The translations under genes and the position numbers were made by a program. DNA of 64,000 nucleotides from Paenibacillus polymyxa (lineage in GTDB: Bacteria > Bacillota > Bacilli > Paenibacillales > Paenibacillaceae): assembly GCF_018614975.1 (NCBI RefSeq), contig NZ_JAGGNR010000010.1, positions 230,535 to 294,534 of the forward strand, read 5' to 3'. Each line of letters begins with the position of its first letter. The stretch's first letter is position 1. The notes under the pieces are model-generated. The model saw only the letters and a program-made list of their open reading frames with translations, searched no databases and was not told the origin of the DNA. Positions 17,962-28,841 of the stretch are shown here, one piece after another.

Positions 17962-18075
17962 ATATTCTCGTATACAAATTCCACATTGCCCGTTTACGTC
18001 TCGTTGAAAAGGCTATACTACCAAGTATTAGCATGATCTCATATGAGAATAGGGACAGAAGGAGGATGTTGAGAC

Positions 18076-19833
18076 ATGGGTGATTTCGGAATGTTCATAA
18101 TGTTGATTCAGTTATTTTTTGGAGTGGTGATTGGTTTGTATTTCTGGAACCTGCTGCGTGGTCAGAAAACAAACCGCAGTGCCGTTGAGCGAGAATCTCG
18201 CAAGGAACTGGAGAAGCTGCGCAAGCTGCGTTCGATCTCACTCACCAAGCCGCTGTCGGAGAAGACGCGTCCCGCAACCATTAACGATATTGTTGGGCAA
18301 AAAGATGGGCTACGTGCCCTTAAAGCTGCATTATGCAGTGCGAATCCGCAACATGTTATCATTTATGGCCCGCCCGGAGTTGGGAAGACAGCTGCTGCAA
18401 GAGTTGTGTTGGAAGAGGCCAAGAAGAATCCATCTTCTCCTTTCAAACCAGACGCAAAATTCACGGAGCTGGATGCAACAACAGCCCGTTTTGATGAGCG
18501 TGGGATTGCGGACCCCTTAATTGGTTCGGTTCATGATCCGATATATCAGGGAGCAGGAGCCATGGGCGTTGCTGGTATTCCCCAACCAAAACCGGGCGCT
18601 GTGACGAAAGCGCATGGAGGAATGCTTTTTATTGATGAAATTGGTGAATTACATTCGATTCAGATGAATAAGCTGTTGAAAGTGTTGGAGGATCGCAAGG
18701 TGTTTTTGGAGAGTGCGTACTATAACTCGGAAGACACGCATACTCCTGCTTATATCCACGATATTTTTCAAAATGGCCTGCCGGCCGATTTCCGCCTTGT
18801 TGGAGCAACGACACGTTCGCCTCATGAATTGCCACCAGCTTTGCGTTCACGCTGCATGGAAGTTTATTTCCGTCCTTTGTTGCCTGAGGAGATTGGGCGA
18901 ATTGCCGAAGATGCTGTGCAGAAAATAGGGTTCAGTCCATGTCCGGATGCCGTTGATGTGGTCAAGCGATATGCAACCAATGGACGTGAAGCGGTCAATA
19001 TCATCCAGCTGGCTGCTGGACTTGCGCTGACAGAGAAGCGTGAGACGCTTCAGGCGTCCGATGTGGAGTGGGTGGCGGGTAGCAGCCAGATCCAGCCACG
19101 GCCTGATCGGAAGGTCCCTTCACAGCCGCAGGTGGGGTTTGTTAACGGCTTGGCGGTATATGGACCGAATATGGGAACCATTTTGGAGATCGAAGTGTCT
19201 GCTGTTCCGGCTCTTAAAGATCAAGGCCGAATCAACATTACAGGCGTTGTGGATGAAGAAGAGATTGGAGGCGGTTCGCGTACACTCCGGCGAAAAAGTA
19301 TGGCCAAAGGCTCGGTTGAAAATGTGTTAACCGTATTAAAAGCCATGGGTATTCGTCCGAATGATTACGATTTACACGTGAATTTCCCAGGCGGGACGCC
19401 TATTGATGGTCCATCCGCCGGGATTGCGATGGCGACTGCCATTACATCAGCCATTCAGGGACGCCCTGTGGATCATGAGACAGCGATGACTGGCGAGATC
19501 AGTATTCATGGTCGGGTTAAGCCTATTGGTGGCGTGCTGGCCAAGGTGGAGGCTGCCTTTCAGGCAGGAGCGAAGACCGTTATAATTCCCGCGGAGAATT
19601 GGCAGTCCATTTTTGAGAATCTGGATGGCTTGCGCGTTATCCCGGTAGATACGGTAGAGGACGTATTCCGTGAAGTGTTCGCCTGGGTTCCGGAATCACA
19701 ACAGATGGAACAAACGAAGCTTGCAGAGGAGACAGTTGCACCTGCACCGGAGATTTTTCCACCGGCATCCGCTTCCTATTTGCGTGCGGACGTGCCTCGT
19801 ACAGGACAGGTTACAGATTCGGGAAGCTGCTAA
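18076..19833 (+). CDS. lonB: LonB, membrane-anchored ATP-dependent Lon-type protease
   Basis: A 585 aa protein. One N-terminal membrane helix (about residues 5-24, MFIMLIQLFFGVVIGLYFW) is followed by an AAA+ domain (Walker A GPPGVGKT near 98-105, Walker B LFIDEIGE). The C-terminal Lon protease domain has the Ser447 (DGPSAG) / Lys490 dyad, spaced 43 residues as in Lon. It lacks the long LonA N-terminal domain. In B. subtilis lonB is expressed in the forespore under sigma-F; I saw no convincing sigma-F promoter here. A weak hairpin GGGAAGC / GCTTCCC overlaps the stop. lonA follows with its own promoter. Confidence 0.95.
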   Translation: MGDFGMFIMLIQLFFGVVIGLYFWNLLRGQKTNRSAVERESRKELEKLRKLRSISLTKPLSEKTRPATINDIVGQKDGLRALKAALCSANPQHVIIYGPPGVGKTAAARVVLEEAKKNPSSPFKPDAKFTELDATTARFDERGIADPLIGSVHDPIYQGAGAMGVAGIPQPKPGAVTKAHGGMLFIDEIGELHSIQMNKLLKVLEDRKVFLESAYYNSEDTHTPAYIHDIFQNGLPADFRLVGATTRSPHELPPALRSRCMEVYFRPLLPEEIGRIAEDAVQKIGFSPCPDAVDVVKRYATNGREAVNIIQLAAGLALTEKRETLQASDVEWVAGSSQIQPRPDRKVPSQPQVGFVNGLAVYGPNMGTILEIEVSAVPALKDQGRINITGVVDEEEIGGGSRTLRRKSMAKGSVENVLTVLKAMGIRPNDYDLHVNFPGGTPIDGPSAGIAMATAITSAIQGRPVDHETAMTGEISIHGRVKPIGGVLAKVEAAFQAGAKTVIIPAENWQSIFENLDGLRVIPVDTVEDVFREVFAWVPESQQMEQTKLAEETVAPAPEIFPPASASYLRADVPRTGQVTDSGSC

Positions 19834-19846
19834 GCGCTTCCCTTCA

Positions 19847-19876
19847 TTGGTTTTTTATGTGAACATTTGATAGAAT
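19847..19876 (+). promoter_or_regulatory. Possible sigma-A promoter of lonA
   Basis: TTGGTT (19847-19852), 18 bases, TAGAAT (19871-19876), 44 bases before the lonA start. Confidence 0.5.
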
Positions 19877-19919
19877 AATGAATGACTACAACCTGAGAGC
19901 CATTGGAGGTGCGAAAGCG

Positions 19920-22259
19920 ATGGGACCGAGCAAAGCGAAAGGTCGTCGTTTTCCTTTACTGCCTTTAAGAGGACTTCTCGTCTACCCGAGTATGGTACTG
20001 CATCTCGATGTGGGCCGGGAGAAATCGGTCAAGGCTTTAGAAAAAGCGATGGTAGAAGAACATCTGATTCTCCTATGTTCCCAAGCCGAAGTAAATATTG
20101 AAGAACCAACACAAGAAGACATTTTCAGAATCGGAACCGTGGCCAAGGTCAGACAGATGCTGAAGCTTCCGAACGGTACGATTCGTGTACTTGTGGAAGG
20201 CTTGGAACGGGCTGAAATTATTGAATATACGGACAACGAGGAATATTACGAAGTGCTGGCACGGGAACTGCCTGAAGAGGAGAATACTCATCCGGAGACG
20301 GATGCCTTGATGCGTACTGTTCTGAACCAGTTCGAGAATTATATTAATCTGTCCAAAAAAGTGACACCAGAGACACTTGCAGCGGTGTCTGACATTGAAG
20401 AACCAGGGCGGCTGGCTGATGTTATCACGAGTCACCTGTCCTTGAAGATTAAGGATAAACAGGAAATTCTGGAGACCATCGACGTTCGGGAACGTCTGGA
20501 GAAATTGCTGGATATCCTGAACAATGAGCGCGAAGTGCTGGAGCTTGAACGCAAGATCAGCCAACGTGTGAAGAAACAGATGGAGAAAACGCAGAAGGAA
20601 TATTATTTGCGCGAGCAGATGAAAGCGATCCAGAAAGAACTGGGTGAAAAAGAAGGCCGTGCGGGTGAGGTCGAGGAACTTCGCACTCAGATGGAAGAAC
20701 TCGGCTTGCCGGATAAGGTGAAAGAAAAGGTCGAGAAAGAAATTGATCGACTGGAGAAAATGCCTGCAAGTTCAGCCGAGGGCGGAGTCATTCGCAACTA
20801 CGTGGATTGGCTGCTTGGCCTTCCTTGGAGTCAGATGACAGCGGATGATCTGGATATCCAAAAAGCCGAAGATGTGCTCAATGCAGATCATTACGGATTG
20901 GAAAAGCCCAAAGAGCGTGTGCTTGAATATCTGGCTGTCCAGAAGCTCGTCAAGAAGCTTAAAGGGCCAATTCTCTGTCTGGTTGGACCTCCAGGGGTCG
21001 GCAAAACATCACTTGCTCGTTCAATCGCCAGATCGCTAGGCCGGGAGTTTGTAAGAATATCTCTTGGCGGCGTGCGTGATGAAGCCGAGATTCGTGGTCA
21101 CCGACGCACCTATGTAGGCGCCATGCCTGGGCGTATCATCCAGGGGATGAAAACGGCAGGTTCACTGAATCCGGTATTCCTGCTGGACGAGATTGATAAG
21201 ATGGCTTCAGACTTCCGCGGAGATCCTTCCGCAGCGTTACTTGAGGTGCTTGATCCGGAACAGAATAATACGTTTAGTGATCACTTTGTAGAATTACCGT
21301 TTGACTTATCCAACGTTATGTTTATAACAACTGCCAACACGGTGCACAATATTCCGCGTCCATTGCTGGATCGGATGGAAATGCTCAACATCCCAGGTTA
21401 CACGGAGCTGGAGAAGCTGCAAATTGCGAAAAACTATTTGTTGCCCAAGCAGAAGAAGGACCATGGTCTGGAAGAAGAGCAACTGGAAATCCCGGATGAC
21501 GTGCTGTTGCGTGTAATTCGTGAATATACACGGGAGTCCGGTGTGCGTAATCTGGAACAGCAGATGGCATCCTTGTGCCGGAAAGCTGCGAAGAACATCG
21601 TATCCGGTGTGGAAGGTCAGATCAACATCACATCAGATGAACTCAAAGACTACCTTGGACCTGGTAAATTCCGTTATGGCATGGCCGAACTGGAAGATCA
21701 GATTGGTACCGTAACAGGTCTGGCGTGGACTGAAGTGGGTGGAGATACCCTTGTTATTGAAGTGACTGTTGTACCAGGAACAGGTAAATTGACTCTTACG
21801 GGTAAACTGGGGGATGTCATGAAGGAGTCGGCGCAAGCCGCATTCAGTTACACCCGTTCCAAAGCTACACAGCTCGGGATCGCGCCTGACTTCCATGAGA
21901 AGAACGATATTCATATCCACGTTCCGGAAGGAGCAATTCCGAAGGATGGCCCATCTGCCGGGATTACGATGGCAACAGCGTTAATCTCAGCCTTGACGAA
22001 CAAACATGTCTCCAAGGATATCGCCATGACCGGTGAAATAACGCTGCGTGGACGTGTACTGCCGATTGGTGGTCTGAAGGAAAAATCACTGGCAGCCCAT
22101 CGTGCCGGCTATAAAAAAATATTATTGCCCAAGGATAACGAACGGGACCTGCGTGACATTCCAGACAGCATCAAGAAAGATGTGGAATTTGTCCCTGTAG
22201 CCCATATGGATCAGGTGCTGAAACATGCACTTGTAGAGCAGACAGGAATTCACCTGTAA
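19920..22259 (+). CDS. lonA: LonA, ATP-dependent protease
   Basis: A 779 aa cytosolic protease. The N-terminal LON substrate domain has [10 protein letters not shown], a coiled-coil linker is at about residues 190-265, and the AAA+ domain has Walker A GPPGVGKT at 356-363. The protease domain has Ser679 (DGPSAG) and Lys722 (GGLKEKS), matching the numbering of E. coli Lon. ATG at 19920 is chosen because GGAGGTG lies before it; the ATG at 19878, 14 codons upstream, has none. The length fits B. subtilis LonA (774 aa). A strong terminator separates it from ysxC. Confidence 0.97.
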   Translation: MGPSKAKGRRFPLLPLRGLLVYPSMVLHLDVGREKSVKALEKAMVEEHLILLCSQAEVNIEEPTQEDIFRIGTVAKVRQMLKLPNGTIRVLVEGLERAEIIEYTDNEEYYEVLARELPEEENTHPETDALMRTVLNQFENYINLSKKVTPETLAAVSDIEEPGRLADVITSHLSLKIKDKQEILETIDVRERLEKLLDILNNEREVLELERKISQRVKKQMEKTQKEYYLREQMKAIQKELGEKEGRAGEVEELRTQMEELGLPDKVKEKVEKEIDRLEKMPASSAEGGVIRNYVDWLLGLPWSQMTADDLDIQKAEDVLNADHYGLEKPKERVLEYLAVQKLVKKLKGPILCLVGPPGVGKTSLARSIARSLGREFVRISLGGVRDEAEIRGHRRTYVGAMPGRIIQGMKTAGSLNPVFLLDEIDKMASDFRGDPSAALLEVLDPEQNNTFSDHFVELPFDLSNVMFITTANTVHNIPRPLLDRMEMLNIPGYTELEKLQIAKNYLLPKQKKDHGLEEEQLEIPDDVLLRVIREYTRESGVRNLEQQMASLCRKAAKNIVSGVEGQINITSDELKDYLGPGKFRYGMAELEDQIGTVTGLAWTEVGGDTLVIEVTVVPGTGKLTLTGKLGDVMKESAQAAFSYTRSKATQLGIAPDFHEKNDIHIHVPEGAIPKDGPSAGITMATALISALTNKHVSKDIAMTGEITLRGRVLPIGGLKEKSLAAHRAGYKKILLPKDNERDLRDIPDSIKKDVEFVPVAHMDQVLKHALVEQTGIHL

Positions 22260-22291
22260 TCCACGCATCCAAAAGGTTCGTATGAAGAGTA

Positions 22292-22338
22292 GACCGTTCT
22301 GCGGAGGCTTCGGCGTCCGCTGGAACGGTTTTTTTGGT
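22292..22338 (+). terminator. Terminator of lonA
   Basis: ACCGTTC-GCGGA and TCCGC-GAACGGT arms with a short loop, then seven T. Confidence 0.85.
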
Positions 22339-22415
22339 ATGATAGAACAATCCATGGCATAATACCTTCAACAGGTGATGCATAGCACAGGCGTTCAAGA
22401 GAGGAAAGATACAAT

Positions 22416-23072
22416 ATGAAAGTAAATCAATCTGAATTTATTATCAGTGCCGTTCGGCCTGAACAATACCCCGAGGACGGTCTGCCAGAGATTGCTTTGG
22501 CCGGACGCTCCAATGTGGGGAAATCTTCCCTGATCAACCGTTTGATCAATCGTAAAAATTTGGCTCGGACGAGTTCAACACCGGGTAAGACACAGCAGCT
22601 GAACTATTATAAAATTAATCAGGATCTCTACTTCGTCGATTTCCCGGGTTATGGCTACGCTAAAGTTTCCAAAGAGCAACGTTTTGCCTGGGGCAAAATG
22701 ATGGAGAAATACTTGCTCGGACGTGAGGAATTGAAACTGGTCATGCAGATGGTGGATATGAGACATGAGCCATCCAAGGATGACAAGATGATGAATGAAT
22801 GGCTTCGTCATAATGGATTGCCTTTGGTTGTCGTAGCAACCAAGATGGACAAGATTCCAAAAACGCGCAGAGCGAAACATATCAAAGTTATAAAGGAATC
22901 ACTGGGTCTTCGCTCAGGGGACTTGTTTGTACCTTTTTCATCGGAAGAGGGATTGGGAAAAGAAGAGTTATGGGACATTATTACCCGCCATGCCCGCATA
23001 GATAAGTATGCACCAGTTCTGGATGCAGAGGGTGCTTCTGATGAGGAAGAAACCAACGAAATTAACGGATAA
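22416..23072 (+). CDS. ysxC: Ribosome biogenesis GTP-binding protein YsxC/EngB
   Basis: A 218 aa small GTPase needed for 50S subunit maturation. The G motifs are in order: G1 [10 protein letters not shown]3 [10 protein letters not shown]4 TKMDK and G5 PFSSEEG. The C-terminal tail is acidic ([10 protein letters not shown]) and longer than in B. subtilis YsxC (195 aa). It sits directly after lonA as in B. subtilis. GAGAGG precedes the ATG. Confidence 0.96.
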   Translation: MKVNQSEFIISAVRPEQYPEDGLPEIALAGRSNVGKSSLINRLINRKNLARTSSTPGKTQQLNYYKINQDLYFVDFPGYGYAKVSKEQRFAWGKMMEKYLLGREELKLVMQMVDMRHEPSKDDKMMNEWLRHNGLPLVVVATKMDKIPKTRRAKHIKVIKESLGLRSGDLFVPFSSEEGLGKEELWDIITRHARIDKYAPVLDAEGASDEEETNEING

Positions 23073-23212
23073 CCGAGATAGTATACCGTTTTAGTGCAGG
23101 AAAGTGAGCATGCTGAGTGAATCATTAATGAGATCCAGATTAATCCGGTTTTTTATGAGATTTCGTAAGAATTCATCATCTGGGTCTGGAGAAAAATAGC
23201 GTTAGGGTAGTG

Positions 23213-23218
23213 TATAAT
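23213..23218 (+). promoter_or_regulatory. Possible -10 element for the 23339 gene
   Basis: A perfect TATAAT preceded directly by TG. No good -35 is found 16-18 bases upstream. It would give a leader of about 115 bases containing a CCGGC / GCCGG hairpin. Confidence 0.35.
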
Positions 23219-23338
23219 GAGCATAAGTGCATATTACCAACAGTACCAAAATACCGGCCTTGCCGGCCTGAAGAATTTTGAAATTACTGCTACATGTGCA
23301 GGAAGACAAAACAATCGGGAAAGAATTGAGGGATTTGT

Positions 23339-23926
23339 ATGGCTCAGCGGTTAGCCACAGAGTATGTTAAGGCCACTATGAAATTGTCAGAACCCCAGAT
23401 GCATCAGTTTTTGCGCATGACAGAAGACGGCAGGCTTCATCATCGGGTTAAGGTGTTGGACAATGGTTGTCAGGAGGTTGTGCTGGGGGATGTAAGTGGA
23501 GAAGAAGTGCATTTCCCTTTTGACCGCATAGAAGGGTTTTATATCTGTGAGTTATCTTGCCGCCTGGTGAATCTGCATCTGACCAACGTTGTCCGGAAGC
23601 TCTTTGTGACTTTTAAAGGTGACGGGGTCGTTCATCGGATCTATAAAGGGTTCACCATGACGTATGTTTATGCTCAAGGCACTGTCCGCAAAATTGTGGA
23701 GAAGACCGGGGAGAACACCCGAGTGATCTATGAATACAAAAATACGTTGCTTGAATTGCAACATCTGTTTCAGGCCAGAGATGTAGAACGCGAAATCAAC
23801 CGTGTGTATGCCGAGATCGATTCACTGCTGGACACTAGAAAAGATGCGACTGCTGATCAGCTTCTTCAGATTGATGAGACCCTTGCTCGTCATCAAAAAC
23901 GGTTGTTTGAGCTTGAAGCTTATTAA
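23339..23926 (+). CDS. Hypothetical protein, 195 aa
   Basis: Not recognised. It is soluble, with no signal peptide or membrane segment. The first two thirds look like a compact alpha/beta domain with several beta strands (HFPFDRIEGFYICEL, RLVNLHLTNVVRKLFVTF). The last third is a charged helix pair or coiled coil (ARDVEREINRVYAEIDSLL). GAGGG at 7 bases supports the ATG. It lies between ysxC and speD where B. subtilis has no matching gene. Codon use is like its neighbours. Confidence 0.75.
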   Translation: MAQRLATEYVKATMKLSEPQMHQFLRMTEDGRLHHRVKVLDNGCQEVVLGDVSGEEVHFPFDRIEGFYICELSCRLVNLHLTNVVRKLFVTFKGDGVVHRIYKGFTMTYVYAQGTVRKIVEKTGENTRVIYEYKNTLLELQHLFQARDVEREINRVYAEIDSLLDTRKDATADQLLQIDETLARHQKRLFELEAY

Positions 23927-24251
23927 CTTAAAATTGTATGTATATGAACGTAATGAATTCCCTTGTATCTTCCGGACAGTGGCACTCGCCAATGTGGAAG
24001 TTTCAGGGGGATTTTTTGATGTGAGATCGAATATTCCGAATTGAAAATATTTATTTTACAATCTTCTGGAAAAGGGTTGATTTCACGCTGATTCAATGTT
24101 ATTTTTAATCTCGTTGAAAACAATATAGGAACCAGGATTCACTCAGGACATTATATGTTGCGAGAGATTTTTCCCTCGGGAAGTGAATGACGTAGGTCCT
24201 AGCGGATGAAATTTTACTCACATTTTATTCCTAGGAAGGGGGAACCGAAGG
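23927..24251 (+). other. Intergenic region before speD
   Basis: This 325-bp gap holds a composite hairpin (CTTCC-TGGC / GCCA-GGAAG, 23969-24000) followed a few bases later by GGGGGATTTTTT, which could weakly end the previous transcript. It also holds a candidate TTGATT-17-TATTTT promoter. No open frame with a ribosome site was seen. Confidence 0.4.
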
Positions 24252-24653
24252 ATGGAATATTCAACTTTCGGAAGACACGTTGCTGTTGATACTTGGGGTG
24301 TCAACTTTAATCTACTGAACAATGCAGAGTATCTGGAAGCTCAAATGGTTGAAGCAGCGGAGGCATGTGGCGCGACAGTAATGTCCGTGCAGTCCAAGCA
24401 GTTTGACCCACAGGGAGCGACCGTACTTGTACTATTGTCTGAGAGCCATCTCTCCATTCATACGTATCCTGAGAGAGGTTTTGCAGCGATTGATTGTTAC
24501 ACTTGTGGGGAGACTGTAGATCCACAGCTTGCTATTGACTACCTGGTATCCGTATTAAAGCCTGAAAAAACGTATGCAAAGAAGCTGGTACGTGGATTGG
24601 GCGAATTGCAAGTTGAAACACCAGAGATGAACAACCAGACGGAACGGGTTTAA
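24252..24653 (+). CDS. speD: S-adenosylmethionine decarboxylase proenzyme
   Basis: Makes the aminopropyl donor for spermidine. It is 133 aa, the short prokaryotic class. Self-cleavage between Glu64 and Ser65 (LSESHLSIHTYPE) generates the pyruvoyl group. The conserved His70 and a Cys-x-x-Cys-like DCYTCGE segment follow. The start has a ribosome site (AAGGGGGAACCGAAGG). No other polyamine gene is near. It has its own terminator. Confidence 0.96.
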   Translation: MEYSTFGRHVAVDTWGVNFNLLNNAEYLEAQMVEAAEACGATVMSVQSKQFDPQGATVLVLLSESHLSIHTYPERGFAAIDCYTCGETVDPQLAIDYLVSVLKPEKTYAKKLVRGLGELQVETPEMNNQTERV

Positions 24654-24715
24654 ATAAAAAGTATATTGCATACACAATGTTCACATATCGGGATGGACAC
24701 ATAACCTCCCAAACT

Positions 24716-24752
24716 CAAATAGTCATGGAAAATTCCATGACTATTTGTTTTA
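24716..24752 (+). terminator. Terminator of speD
   Basis: CAAATAGTCATGGAA pairs with TTCCATGACTATTTG, then TTTTAAT. The 341-bp gap to hemA otherwise holds only the hemA promoter. Confidence 0.85.
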
Positions 24753-24907
24753 ATATGCGTATCGTTATGAATATTCATAATCGACACTTTTTAACGCATA
24801 ACGGTGAACTTTGGTGAGACACTACAATAAATGACAGTGCATATGATGATGAACATGGGGATTTCATAAACATTTCATAAAAATGACCCGGTCACGGCTA
24901 TGATGTG

Positions 24908-24916
24908 TGATATAAT
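24908..24916 (+). promoter_or_regulatory. Extended -10 promoter of the hem operon
   Basis: TGATATAAT (24908-24916) is an extended -10 element, with no clear -35. It lies 79 bases before hemA. Confidence 0.55.
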
Positions 24917-24994
24917 TAACCATGTCAATCATAAATGGATAGACATATGCAGTAAGCACTTTGATTGGAAATTTATTAGGCAGGTGAACTTGCA

Positions 24995-26380
24995 ATGCAC
25001 ATCGTTGTTGTTGGTTTGAATTATCGCACGGCGCCTGTAGAGGTTAGGGAACGATTCACGTTTGCAGAAAAGGATTTGTCTGAAGCGCTGCAGCAGCTCA
25101 AGCTGACCAAGAGTGTATTGGAAGGTGTAATCGTAGCCACATGTAACCGTACCGAGTTGTATGTTGTGGTGGACCGTCTTCACATGTGTGGTTATTTTAT
25201 TCGGACATTCATGGAACAATGGTTTAATGTACCACGAGAAGAATTCACGCAACACTTATATATATATGAAGATGATCAAGCTATGCGCCATTTATTCCGT
25301 GTCATTTGCGGACTGGACTCTATGGTCATTGGTGAGACTCAGATTCTTGGACAGGTGAAGCAGGCTTTTTTCAAAGCTCAGGAAGAGAAGTCGACTGGCA
25401 CTTGGTTTAACATGCTGTTCAAGCAGGCTGTTACTTTAGGTAAACGAGCCCATTCGGAAACTTCGATCGGTGAAAGTGCTGTATCGGTCAGTTATGCTGC
25501 TGTTGAGTTGGGTAAGAGGATATTTGGCATGTTCACAGACAAGAAGGTGCTCATTTTGGGTGCCGGCAAGATGAGTGAACTAACCGTGAAACATCTCTAT
25601 GCCAATGGGGCATCCGAGGTCATCGTGGCGAATCGAACGCTTGCACGAGCCGAGGAATTGGCTGCCAAGTTCCGAGGCACGCCTTGTACAATGGAACAGG
25701 CAATTGAACGATTAAACGAAGTTGATATTGTTATCAGTTCAACTGGGGCTGAACGTTATGTGCTGAATGCCACCGTTGTTCGTGAGAGCATGAAGCGTCG
25801 TCAATCCCGTCCATTGTTCCTGATTGATATTGCTGTTCCAAGGGATATAGATCCGGCGATTGGGGAGATATCCAACGTATTCCTTTATGATATTGATGAT
25901 CTGGAGGGAATTGTAGAGAGCAATCTGGAGATGCGTAAGGTGGAGGCAGCCAAGATTGAGAAAATGATTGAGCTTGAGATGGAAGAGTATTATCAATGGC
26001 TCAAAACATTGGGCGTTCGTCCCGTCATTCGGGCTTTGCAGGAGAAAGGTGCTTCCATTCATGAAGAAACAATGGATAGTCTGTTCAATAAGTTGCCTGA
26101 TCTGAATGAACACCAACGTAAAGTCATCCGTCGTCTGACCAAGAGCATCGTGAATCAAATGACGACAGATCCTATTAATCGGATCAAGGAAATGGCAGGT
26201 ACGAAGCACGGTGATGAAGCTCTGCGCATGTTTACTCAGATTTTTGCTCTGGAGGATACAGTAGAGATTGCCGCTGAGAAAGTTAATCAGAGTGATGCTA
26301 CGGCTCTGCGCAAACCAGCCGCTCACCTTAACGAAAACCGGCAAGACCCCGTGCCGGCTTTTGCTCCGGCAGGCGTATAA
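24995..26380 (+). CDS. hemA: Glutamyl-tRNA reductase, first step of heme synthesis
   Basis: Reduces glutamyl-tRNA(Glu) to glutamate-1-semialdehyde with NADPH. At 461 aa it begins HIVVVGLNYRTAPVEVRERF. Catalytic Cys50 lies in ATCNRTE. The NADPH domain has LGAGKMSEL, and the C-terminal dimerisation helix spans about 320-425. It heads the hemA-hemX-ylnF-hemC-cobA/hemD-hemB-hemL operon. The C-terminal tail after about residue 430 (ALRKPAAHLNENRQD...) is probably disordered. Confidence 0.98.
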   Translation: MHIVVVGLNYRTAPVEVRERFTFAEKDLSEALQQLKLTKSVLEGVIVATCNRTELYVVVDRLHMCGYFIRTFMEQWFNVPREEFTQHLYIYEDDQAMRHLFRVICGLDSMVIGETQILGQVKQAFFKAQEEKSTGTWFNMLFKQAVTLGKRAHSETSIGESAVSVSYAAVELGKRIFGMFTDKKVLILGAGKMSELTVKHLYANGASEVIVANRTLARAEELAAKFRGTPCTMEQAIERLNEVDIVISSTGAERYVLNATVVRESMKRRQSRPLFLIDIAVPRDIDPAIGEISNVFLYDIDDLEGIVESNLEMRKVEAAKIEKMIELEMEEYYQWLKTLGVRPVIRALQEKGASIHEETMDSLFNKLPDLNEHQRKVIRRLTKSIVNQMTTDPINRIKEMAGTKHGDEALRMFTQIFALEDTVEIAAEKVNQSDATALRKPAAHLNENRQDPVPAFAPAGV

Positions 26381-26394
26381 GGCAGGTGGGTAGC

Positions 26395-27222
26395 TTGACC
26401 CTTGCTGAACAAGTCTATGAAGCTCTAATTTATATGTATGCCCTGAGCCTACTGTTCTATTTCTCGGACTGCATTCGACGCAATGCGGGGGCGAAGCGGA
26501 CAGGCACAGGGTTTCTTGTTGTTGTCTGGGGGCTACAGGTAACACATGTCATTTTGCGCATGTGGACCGAAGGCCATTTCCCCATTTACACGACTTTTGA
26601 TTTTTTGTTTATATTTTCATTCAGTATTGTGCTAATGTCTCTCGTCATGACACGCATCCAGCGTTCTGAATTTGTGATTCTGTTGCTGAATGTTGTTGGT
26701 TTTTCCGTTACGGTATTAAACCGACTTTGGTTTACGGCCGGAGAGATATCATTGCATAACTGGCAAACCGTACATGGATTACTCATTATGCATATTACCT
26801 TGGCGAATCTCGGTTTTGCGGCGTTAACCGTTGCTACGGTATTTGCCTTGTTATATCTGTTCTTGCACCATAAGCTGAAGAAAAAAAAGTGGAATGATAC
26901 GATGCGGCGGTTGCCCAGCCTGGAAGTGATTGGCAAATACATGGATGGTGCTAATTTTATTGGGACACCGCTCCTTGGTGTTTCTGTGATGCTTGCCGTA
27001 TTATCGATTGTGGCGGAAACACGCTGGATTCTGCTCTTGGATCTCAAAGTTATCGCGACAGGTCTTGCTATAGCTATCTATGTCGGTTACTTCGTATCCA
27101 AAAGAAGGAAACAGTTCTCTACGATTATTATGGCAAGATGGACACTGATCGGGTACGGATTTGTCATTATGAGTTTTTTATCCAATGCGTATTCAGCGTT
27201 TCATCGTTGGACGGGAGAGTGA
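26395..27222 (+). CDS. hemX: HemX, CcsA-type cytochrome c assembly / heme-associated membrane protein
   Basis: About 275 aa with eight hydrophobic helices. The family carries Trp and His residues facing the outer side, such as the WTEGHFPIYTTFD stretch seen here. In B. subtilis HemX is an integral membrane protein that lowers HemA levels. TTG at 26395 is placed 8 bases after AGGTGG; a GTG three codons earlier overlaps that site. The gene begins 14 bp behind hemA, so it is co-transcribed. Confidence 0.88.
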   Translation: MTLAEQVYEALIYMYALSLLFYFSDCIRRNAGAKRTGTGFLVVVWGLQVTHVILRMWTEGHFPIYTTFDFLFIFSFSIVLMSLVMTRIQRSEFVILLLNVVGFSVTVLNRLWFTAGEISLHNWQTVHGLLIMHITLANLGFAALTVATVFALLYLFLHHKLKKKKWNDTMRRLPSLEVIGKYMDGANFIGTPLLGVSVMLAVLSIVAETRWILLLDLKVIATGLAIAIYVGYFVSKRRKQFSTIIMARWTLIGYGFVIMSFLSNAYSAFHRWTGE

Positions 27223-27227
27223 AGGGG

Positions 27228-27878
27228 ATGGACCGTTACACGCCGATATTTGTGAATACTTCAGGCAAGAAGTGCTGCGTGGTTGGTGGTGGGCGTGTTG
27301 CCGAACGTAAAATTAAGGGATTACTGCCTGCCGAGGCACAGATTACGGTCATTAGTCCGGAGCTTACTCCCGTATTAAAACAACTGCATCATGAATCCCG
27401 AATTCAATGGATAGACCGGTCCTACCGCAATGGAGATTTGCGGGGGGCCTTTCTCGTATATGCAGCGACTGACCATTCAGAGGTGAATTCAACTGTGGTT
27501 CGGGATGCTGAGGCCGCGGGCATATTGGTGAATGACGCAATGTCTTCGGAGTACAGCAGCTTTATTACGCCAAGTGTGGTAAGGCGTGGGAGATTAAGCA
27601 TAGCGATATCCACAGCAGGAGCGGGACCGGCAGCAGCTGCGGAGATACGTGCCACACTCGAACGACAGTTCGGTGATGAGTATGAGACGTACCTTGAGTT
27701 TTTGCACCAGATGAGGACCGAGGTGAAGTCACGCGTATCTTCTTCAAGTCTCAGAAGTACGTTACTTCGGCAGTTAACTGAAATGCACATATTAGAAGAT
27801 ATTCGTACAGGCCATTTTCGGTGGTGGACCGAAGAAGAAATCGGGGACTGGATATCCCGTAATCAGGAGGAAGTGTAG
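27228..27878 (+). CDS. ylnF: Precorrin-2 dehydrogenase / sirohydrochlorin ferrochelatase-type siroheme enzyme
   Basis: 216 aa. The Rossmann domain has the signature [15 protein letters not shown]. It oxidises precorrin-2 to sirohydrochlorin and in some members also inserts iron. The C-terminal helical part is typical of Met8p/CysG-N proteins. ATG at 27228, five bases after the hemX stop, starts the conserved [15 protein letters not shown] segment; the frame upstream is open only inside hemX. It sits in the heme operon together with the cobA-hemD fusion, so siroheme and heme synthesis are coupled here. Confidence 0.93.
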   Translation: MDRYTPIFVNTSGKKCCVVGGGRVAERKIKGLLPAEAQITVISPELTPVLKQLHHESRIQWIDRSYRNGDLRGAFLVYAATDHSEVNSTVVRDAEAAGILVNDAMSSEYSSFITPSVVRRGRLSIAISTAGAGPAAAAEIRATLERQFGDEYETYLEFLHQMRTEVKSRVSSSSLRSTLLRQLTEMHILEDIRTGHFRWWTEEEIGDWISRNQEEV

Positions 27879-27880
27879 AT

Positions 27881-28837
27881 ATGCGTACAATTAAAGTTGG
27901 AAGTAGACAGAGCGCGCTTGCGCTAACCCAGACAGGCCATGTCATTCAGGATTTACGCGATATTTGTGAGCGGGAAGGATTAGCTTTTGACTTTGAAGTA
28001 CATAAGATTGTTACCAAGGGAGATCTCATTCTGGATGTAACGTTGTCAAAAGTGGGAGGCAAAGGTTTGTTTGTCAAAGAGATCGAACAGGCGATGCTTG
28101 ATCGTACCATTGATATGGCTGTTCATAGTATGAAGGATATGCCCTCCGAGTTACCTGAAGGATTAATCAATGGTGCTATTCCCCGTCGTGCAGATCCACG
28201 TGATGCGCTGATCTCCAATGGTGGACTTACTCTGGATCAACTGCCAGAAGGAGCTAGAGTCGGAACAAGCAGTCTACGCCGGTCGAGTCAATTAAAGGCC
28301 TATCGTCCAGATTTACAATTGGAATCGATTCGCGGCAATATTGATTCCCGTCTGCGGAAGCTGGAGACCGAAGGATTCGATGCGATTATTCTGGCTGCTG
28401 CAGGATTGTACCGAATGGGGTGGGAAGACCGGATTACAGAGTATTTAACCGAAACAGCTTGTCTTCCGGCAGTGGGTCAGGGCGCACTTGGTATCGAATG
28501 TCGTGAAGATGATGATGAACTATTACATTTGTTACAGCTGTATAACGATCCAGAGACAGCATTTCCTGTACAGGCGGAACGCCGTTTTCTCAGTGTATTG
28601 AATGGGGGCTGCCAGGTTCCGATCGGTGCTCATGCGGTGTGGGTGCCTCAGCAAGATGCAGATTCCCTGAATGGTGAAAACACGTTACAATTAACAGGTA
28701 TGGTCGGCACGCCGGATGGTGGACTGATTCTTAAGGAAGCTCTGATCGGCAAGGACCCGGTTCGTCTGGGTGAAGAAGTGGCTTGGCGATTGATTGAACG
28801 GGGAGCAGAGCAGATACTGGCAGAAGTTAGGGGATGA
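27881..28837 (+). CDS. hemC: Hydroxymethylbilane synthase (porphobilinogen deaminase)
   Basis: Joins four porphobilinogen units into hydroxymethylbilane. 318 aa, beginning [17 protein letters not shown]. The dipyrromethane cofactor Cys is Cys244 (NGGCQVPIG). AGGAGG precedes the start, which is 2 bp after the previous stop. The fused cobA-hemD gene follows within 5 bp. Confidence 0.98.
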   Translation: MRTIKVGSRQSALALTQTGHVIQDLRDICEREGLAFDFEVHKIVTKGDLILDVTLSKVGGKGLFVKEIEQAMLDRTIDMAVHSMKDMPSELPEGLINGAIPRRADPRDALISNGGLTLDQLPEGARVGTSSLRRSSQLKAYRPDLQLESIRGNIDSRLRKLETEGFDAIILAAAGLYRMGWEDRITEYLTETACLPAVGQGALGIECREDDDELLHLLQLYNDPETAFPVQAERRFLSVLNGGCQVPIGAHAVWVPQQDADSLNGENTLQLTGMVGTPDGGLILKEALIGKDPVRLGEEVAWRLIERGAEQILAEVRG

Positions 28838-28841
28838 AGAC

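Noticed and set aside
18000..18060. Sigma-F promoter for lonB
   Set aside because: No GYATA / GGnnAnAnT pair with correct spacing could be found. Fragments such as TATACT and GCATG do not combine.
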